A stretch of 64,000 bases of DNA from Salinicoccus sesuvii (GTDB taxonomy: Bacteria > Bacillota > Bacilli > Staphylococcales > Salinicoccaceae). The notes beneath the pieces are model-generated. The model did not search any database, had not been told where the DNA came from, and was given only the letters and a program-made list of their open reading frames with translations. The position numbers were made by a program, and so were the translations under genes. Of the stretch, positions 60,325-64,000 are shown one piece after another. The DNA is taken from contig NZ_JBHRWV010000004.1 of assembly GCF_042648145.1 (NCBI RefSeq), positions 147,937 through 211,936 on the forward strand. Direction: 5' to 3'. Numbering within the stretch: position 1 is the stretch's first letter; each line of letters opens with the position of its first letter.

Positions 60325-62391
60325 ATGCAAATTCTATCTTTTGAAGACGAGGCCAAGCACCTCGGTTTCATCGTCGATTTTCTGAAAGTATTTAAAGCCG
60401 ACCTCGAAATGAAGCAAGGACGGACCGCAGAGGGCATCGTTGGAACACGGTATGAAATTAATGAAAACATATCAAACGTTATCGATTTCGAAGACGGCAA
60501 TGTTATGGAATTCGTACAGATGCTACCTGAAATCAGAACCACCGAAATGAACTACAATTATATACGTACCATGCTCGAGCGCACCACGCGCATGATCCCA
60601 AAACCATATTTCGGCAAGGTTGTGGTCGATGGTGAAGCCATATATATCGGCACTGGCACCATCAAAAATAAAGACAACGACATCCTGATTTATGACTGGC
60701 GGACACCGATTGCCAGTCTGTTCTATGAGAACCGTACAGGTGACCTCTCATATATTATACCTGATGGCAGTAGAATCGACGCCACCGTCGAACAGCGGCG
60801 CCAATTCATCATTGCAGACGGCGCACTCATCAATATGTTTGATAGTGACATGTATATCGGGGACGAGATTCTCCAGAACATGATTACGGATTCATCACAG
60901 TCCAGACTCAAGAATATCGTCTCGACCATCCAACAGGAGCAAAATGATATCATACGCCTGCCGCTATCTAGAGACACCCTCGTGTACGGCCCACCAGGCA
61001 GCGGAAAGACATCTCTTGCGATGCAGCGTATTGCTTATCTTTTATATCAACATAAGAATACACTCGACCCTGGGAACATACTGCTCGTCTCCCCAAACGA
61101 AGTGTTCAACGATTATTTGTCGGATGTACTGCCGGAGCTCGGGGAGAACCACGTTAAAAATACAACATTCTATCGTATGCTCTCCCGCTTTCCATACTTC
61201 AAGGGACGCAACTTCGAGCATGTCTACGAAAATATACGCCGTCTGAGGGAGAGCGAATCGGGACACGCAATATACGAATATAAAAATTCACTCGACTATT
61301 TCAGCGGCCTGCACCAATACATCCAGTCGCTCGGTGAAGCTGGAATGGTATTTAGAAACCTTGTCGGGGAGAACGGCATGTTCTTCACAAAAGATGCCCT
61401 ATCCCACATCTTCTACAATGAACTTGGCAGTCACCCAGTGCGCAGAAGGCTCGCCAAAATGCAGGAGCGTCTGCTTGTGCGCTACAACGAAGAAGTCAGA
61501 AGACTAAAAGATGAGCGGTTTGAAGTCTTGCAGGAGACCAATACGTACATCGGTGAAACAGAAGAATTGAAGAAAGAAGCCCATGAATATGCCAAAAAAC
61601 AACTCAAGGTTGTCCACCGGCAGATTTCACTGTTCCGCTTTGTCCATTTTGAGAAGCTCTATCTCAACTCCATTAGAGACAGGCAGTTCCGTAACGAGAC
61701 GGTACGTTCAATCAAAGAGAACGATTTCAAATATGAAGATATTGCACCACTGCTCTACCTCTACATCCATGTACTTGGCAAGACGGATCGGAAAATACAA
61801 CACGTGTTGATTGATGAAGTACAGGACTATTCGAACATCCAGTACTATGTCATGCGTCATTTCTACCATAAGGCCACGTTTACAAGCCTCGGAGATCCAA
61901 ATCAGCAGATCCACCCGGGTCAAAAGGACGCGCTTGTTGCCCGCGATCACACAGAGAAACGCCTGGTACAGTCCTACCGTTCGACGAACCAGATCAATGC
62001 CTTTCTAAACGGCATCATACCAGATTCGATAAAATCGGTATCTGTCGACGGCGACGAGGTCCAGAAGGTATCTACGGACGACGAAGCTGAATATATCAAA
62101 GTGTTGCTGGAAAAAGATGACCATCCTCAAGTGGCAATCATTACACCGACGCGTGCTGAAGCAGACCGCTACTACGAAATATTGAAAAACGACTTCCCCG
62201 AGATTAAAAACCTCGGAGAGACAGACACGTTGTACAACCAGTCCTTCATCGTGCTACCTTACTACTTGTCAAAAGGATTCGAGTACAACACGGTCATCCT
62301 GACAGATGCACAGAACTACCAGGATTCAAAACATATTCTCTATGTACTTGCGTCACGCGCCACGCGGCATTTGTACCTGCTGAATCCATAG
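60325..62391 (+). CDS. helD: HelD-like RNA polymerase recycling ATPase (UvrD-superfamily)
   Basis: 688 residues. An N-terminal helical arm precedes VVVDGEAIYIGTGTIKNKD and the HelD hallmark DILIYDWRTPIASLFYENRTG. Walker A is VYGPPGSGKTSLAMQ (222-230), then a bulky insertion with coiled coils (about 380-440), Walker B HVLIDEVQDYSN, SLGDPNQQIHPGQ, and C-terminal motifs VQSYRSTNQI and VLASRATRHLYLL. HelD clears RNA polymerase from DNA. It is shorter than the B. subtilis enzyme, mostly at the N-terminal coiled-coil arm. An open frame begins at 60301, but AAAGGAGG lies within it and places the start at ATG 60325. Confidence 0.9.
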   Translation: MQILSFEDEAKHLGFIVDFLKVFKADLEMKQGRTAEGIVGTRYEINENISNVIDFEDGNVMEFVQMLPEIRTTEMNYNYIRTMLERTTRMIPKPYFGKVVVDGEAIYIGTGTIKNKDNDILIYDWRTPIASLFYENRTGDLSYIIPDGSRIDATVEQRRQFIIADGALINMFDSDMYIGDEILQNMITDSSQSRLKNIVSTIQQEQNDIIRLPLSRDTLVYGPPGSGKTSLAMQRIAYLLYQHKNTLDPGNILLVSPNEVFNDYLSDVLPELGENHVKNTTFYRMLSRFPYFKGRNFEHVYENIRRLRESESGHAIYEYKNSLDYFSGLHQYIQSLGEAGMVFRNLVGENGMFFTKDALSHIFYNELGSHPVRRRLAKMQERLLVRYNEEVRRLKDERFEVLQETNTYIGETEELKKEAHEYAKKQLKVVHRQISLFRFVHFEKLYLNSIRDRQFRNETVRSIKENDFKYEDIAPLLYLYIHVLGKTDRKIQHVLIDEVQDYSNIQYYVMRHFYHKATFTSLGDPNQQIHPGQKDALVARDHTEKRLVQSYRSTNQINAFLNGIIPDSIKSVSVDGDEVQKVSTDDEAEYIKVLLEKDDHPQVAIITPTRAEADRYYEILKNDFPEIKNLGETDTLYNQSFIVLPYYLSKGFEYNTVILTDAQNYQDSKHILYVLASRATRHLYLLNP

Positions 62392-62416
62392 CGCCATGGG
62401 CTACAAGATTTCCTAC

Positions 62417-62445
62417 TTTACAAGTATGCTTTAATCCATTATAAT
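62417..62445 (+). promoter_or_regulatory. Sigma-A promoter of tcyP
   Basis: TTTACA (62417-62422), a 17-base spacer, and consensus TATAAT (62440-62445), 39 bases before the ATG. Confidence 0.75.
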
Positions 62446-62483
62446 AACTTTTGCTTGATTACAAAACCAAAGGAGCTAACATA

Positions 62484-63875
62484 ATGGATGTACTACTCGT
62501 CATAATAAATCTTGTTGCATTCCTGTTGCTGATTGGCGCACTTGCCTATTTAAAGCGCCGGAATGTAAAATTCTCATACCGCGTCATGATTGGTCTCTTA
62601 CTCGGCCTTGTATTTGGCGCTGCACTCCAACTCATCTATGGCGTTGAAAATATCGTCATCACGGACACGATGGATTGGATTTCCATTGTCGGCAGTGGAT
62701 TTGTCAGACTGCTGCAGATGATCGTTATGCCGCTGATTTTCATCTCCATCTTAGGCGCATTCGCAAAAATGGATATCCAAGAAAAATTCTTGAAGTCCGG
62801 TCTTAAAATTATCGCCTTACTACTCGGCACAACAGCTATCGCCGCTGCGATCGGTATTACTGCAGCACTCGTATTCAACTTGGATGCTTCCAGCCTGAAC
62901 CTTGGTGATGCTGAGAACGAACGCGCACTGTCACTAGAAAGCACTGCTTCTGAAGTGCAGGATCAGACATTGCCACAACAACTTATATCCCTGTTACCAG
63001 CCAACCCGTTCCTTGACTTTACTGGGGATCGTGCGACTTCGACGATTGCAGTTGTATTCTTCGCTGTATTCCTCGGTGTCAGCTTTGTGCGACTGATGCA
63101 ACGCAACCCTGAAAGCGGAGAAAGAATTAAACAGGGCGTCATTGCACTCAATGACTGGATCATGCAACTTGTTAAAATTGTTTTGGCTCTCACACCTTAC
63201 GGTATCCTTGCCATCATGACTTCAACAGTCGCAACGTCCGACTTCCAAGCAATATACGATCTTGGAATATTCGTTGTCGCGTCCTATGCAGCATTGATTA
63301 CGATGTATATCATCCACCTATTGCTTATATCTCTGACTGGACTGAACCCGATTCAATTCGTCAAGAAAACGTCTGAAGCACTGCTATTCGCATTCACTTC
63401 ACGCTCCAGTGCAGGGACACTGCCACTCAATATACAAACGCAGCGTACGAGACTCGGCGTACCATCAAGCATCGCCAACTTCTCAGGTAGCTTCGGATTG
63501 TCTATCGGACAGAACGGTTGTGCAGGTATCTACCCGGCAATGCTTGGTATCATGATTGCCCCAGCTGCTGGCGTTGAGATTAATGCACAGTTTATCGTGA
63601 CACTGATTGCGGTCACTGTCATCGCATCACTCGGTATCGCAGGCGTCGGAGGTGGTGCAACATTCGCAGCCATTATTGTCCTCTCCACTATGAACCTGCC
63701 TGTCGCGCTTGCCGCTGTCCTCATCTCCATCGAGCCATTGATTGATATGGGTAGAACCGCACTCAATGTAAACGGTTCGATGACAGCCGGTACAATTACC
63801 GCCAAAACAAACGGGACGCTCGACAAGACGGTCTACGACGATACACACTACGACGAACTCACAGCAGAAGCATAA
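62484..63875 (+). CDS. tcyP: L-cystine sodium symporter (DAACS family)
   Basis: 463 residues with eight helices and two re-entrant loops of the dicarboxylate/amino acid:cation symporter family: VRLLQMIVMPLIFISILGAF, SRSSAGTLPLNIQTQRTRLGVPSSIANFSGSFGLSIGQNGCAGIYP, and GVGGGATFAAIIVLSTMNLP. The SSAGTLP and NGCAGIYP motifs and a short acidic C-terminus are those of TcyP, which imports cystine with Na+. Start at ATG 62484 behind AAAGGAG. A sigma-A promoter precedes it, without a recognisable CymR site. Confidence 0.9.
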   Translation: MDVLLVIINLVAFLLLIGALAYLKRRNVKFSYRVMIGLLLGLVFGAALQLIYGVENIVITDTMDWISIVGSGFVRLLQMIVMPLIFISILGAFAKMDIQEKFLKSGLKIIALLLGTTAIAAAIGITAALVFNLDASSLNLGDAENERALSLESTASEVQDQTLPQQLISLLPANPFLDFTGDRATSTIAVVFFAVFLGVSFVRLMQRNPESGERIKQGVIALNDWIMQLVKIVLALTPYGILAIMTSTVATSDFQAIYDLGIFVVASYAALITMYIIHLLLISLTGLNPIQFVKKTSEALLFAFTSRSSAGTLPLNIQTQRTRLGVPSSIANFSGSFGLSIGQNGCAGIYPAMLGIMIAPAAGVEINAQFIVTLIAVTVIASLGIAGVGGGATFAAIIVLSTMNLPVALAAVLISIEPLIDMGRTALNVNGSMTAGTITAKTNGTLDKTVYDDTHYDELTAEA

Positions 63876-63939
63876 AACTAACCGGTACCTTAACATGACC
63901 TGAGACCACTAAAGTTTACAGATGAATAAAATAATTTTT

Positions 63940-63974
63940 GCTGAGATTCTAATTGATTAGAATCTCAGCTTTTT
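63940..63974 (+). terminator. Terminator after tcyP
   Basis: A perfect 14-bp stem GCTGAGATTCTAAT/ATTAGAATCTCAGC (63940-63953 with 63956-63969) and TTTTT. The sequence after it to the window end holds nothing identifiable. Confidence 0.9.
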
Positions 63975-64000
63975 ATGCGGCAATCTTGCGCAATTCGACA

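Noticed and set aside
1..64000. CRISPR arrays, tRNA or rRNA genes, prophage genes
   Set aside because: No regularly spaced repeats, tRNA-like cloverleaf ends or phage structural genes were found on reading both strands, although very degenerate ones could be missed by eye.

Overview
The window reads as chromosomal DNA of a Gram-positive coccus of the Staphylococcaceae, probably a Salinicoccus/Jeotgalicoccus-like relative rather than Staphylococcus itself. The basis is low-to-moderate GC by eye, strong AGGAGG-type ribosome sites, many acidic lipoproteins with a Leu-x-Gly/Ala-Cys lipobox, a staphylococcal-type acetoin reductase (ButA), two YitT proteins, DUF402 and DUF3923 proteins, a TcyP cystine carrier, and promoters of sigma-B type (GTTTNN-N12/13-GGGNAN). 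The genus is inference. I see no rRNA, tRNA, CRISPR array or intact transposase.

Layout. 1-5.1 kb: a MerR regulator with a deletion-damaged MFS pump, then small housekeeping or resistance-like genes (DUF402, cupin, nucleotidyltransferase-like, GrpB, YitT). 5.1-10.1 kb: redox and carbon genes (NAD(P)-binding protein, SDR, OFA-family MFS, ButA) and an unknown gene behind an SOS (LexA) box. 10.1-13.3 kb: a DUF2382 stress protein behind a sigma-B promoter, a family of small membrane proteins including a fused tandem duplicate, and a patatin-like lipase. 13.4-17.9 kb: a sulfatase plus GPH-type symporter operon with a cre-like site and a palindrome upstream, then an alpha/beta hydrolase with its own palindrome and sigma-B promoter. 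17.9-29.4 kb: M20 peptidase with a repeat-containing lipoprotein, SDR, BAAT-like hydrolase, Nudix, GNAT/APH pair, a purple-acid-type phosphatase behind a PhoP-box-like repeat, a P-loop kinase, a lipoprotein and a CHAD protein. 29.5-33.7 kb: glycerol dehydrogenase, orphan peptide-type binding protein, OYE-family flavin oxidoreductase.

33.7-36.8 kb is the accessory patch. It is strikingly AT-rich, carries few long frames, and holds at least four damaged or marginal genes: a nucleotidyltransferase-like gene with an internal stop, and a cassette of very small two-helix membrane proteins around a secreted-looking protein of unknown function. 36.8-45.2 kb: PTS EIIBC, flotillin, C45-type hydrolase, amidohydrolase, small membrane proteins and a Doc/AbrB-type toxin-antitoxin pair. 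45.2-51.3 kb: GPP34, a nitrilase-family amidase, and a tightly overlapping operon (SRPBCC protein, two ABC-2 permeases, ATPase, lipoprotein). 51.4-64 kb: GNAT, lipoprotein, second YitT, lipid kinase, DUF378 protein with 27-residue repeats, amidohydrolase plus membrane carrier, a non-standard pyruvate kinase-like protein, HelD and TcyP.

How it works together. The clearest thread is regulation. Five sigma-B-like promoters precede an SDR, ButA, DUF2382, an alpha/beta hydrolase and DUF378, a stress and overflow-metabolism set. Separate inputs come from LexA (unknown gene), PhoP (phosphatase) and CcpA (sulfatase operon). The best candidates for something undescribed are the small-membrane-protein cassette at 35.2-36.5 kb, the LexA-boxed unknown gene, and the two lipoproteins sharing a GED-x3-PGxY-like repeat, one of them inside the ABC-2 operon.
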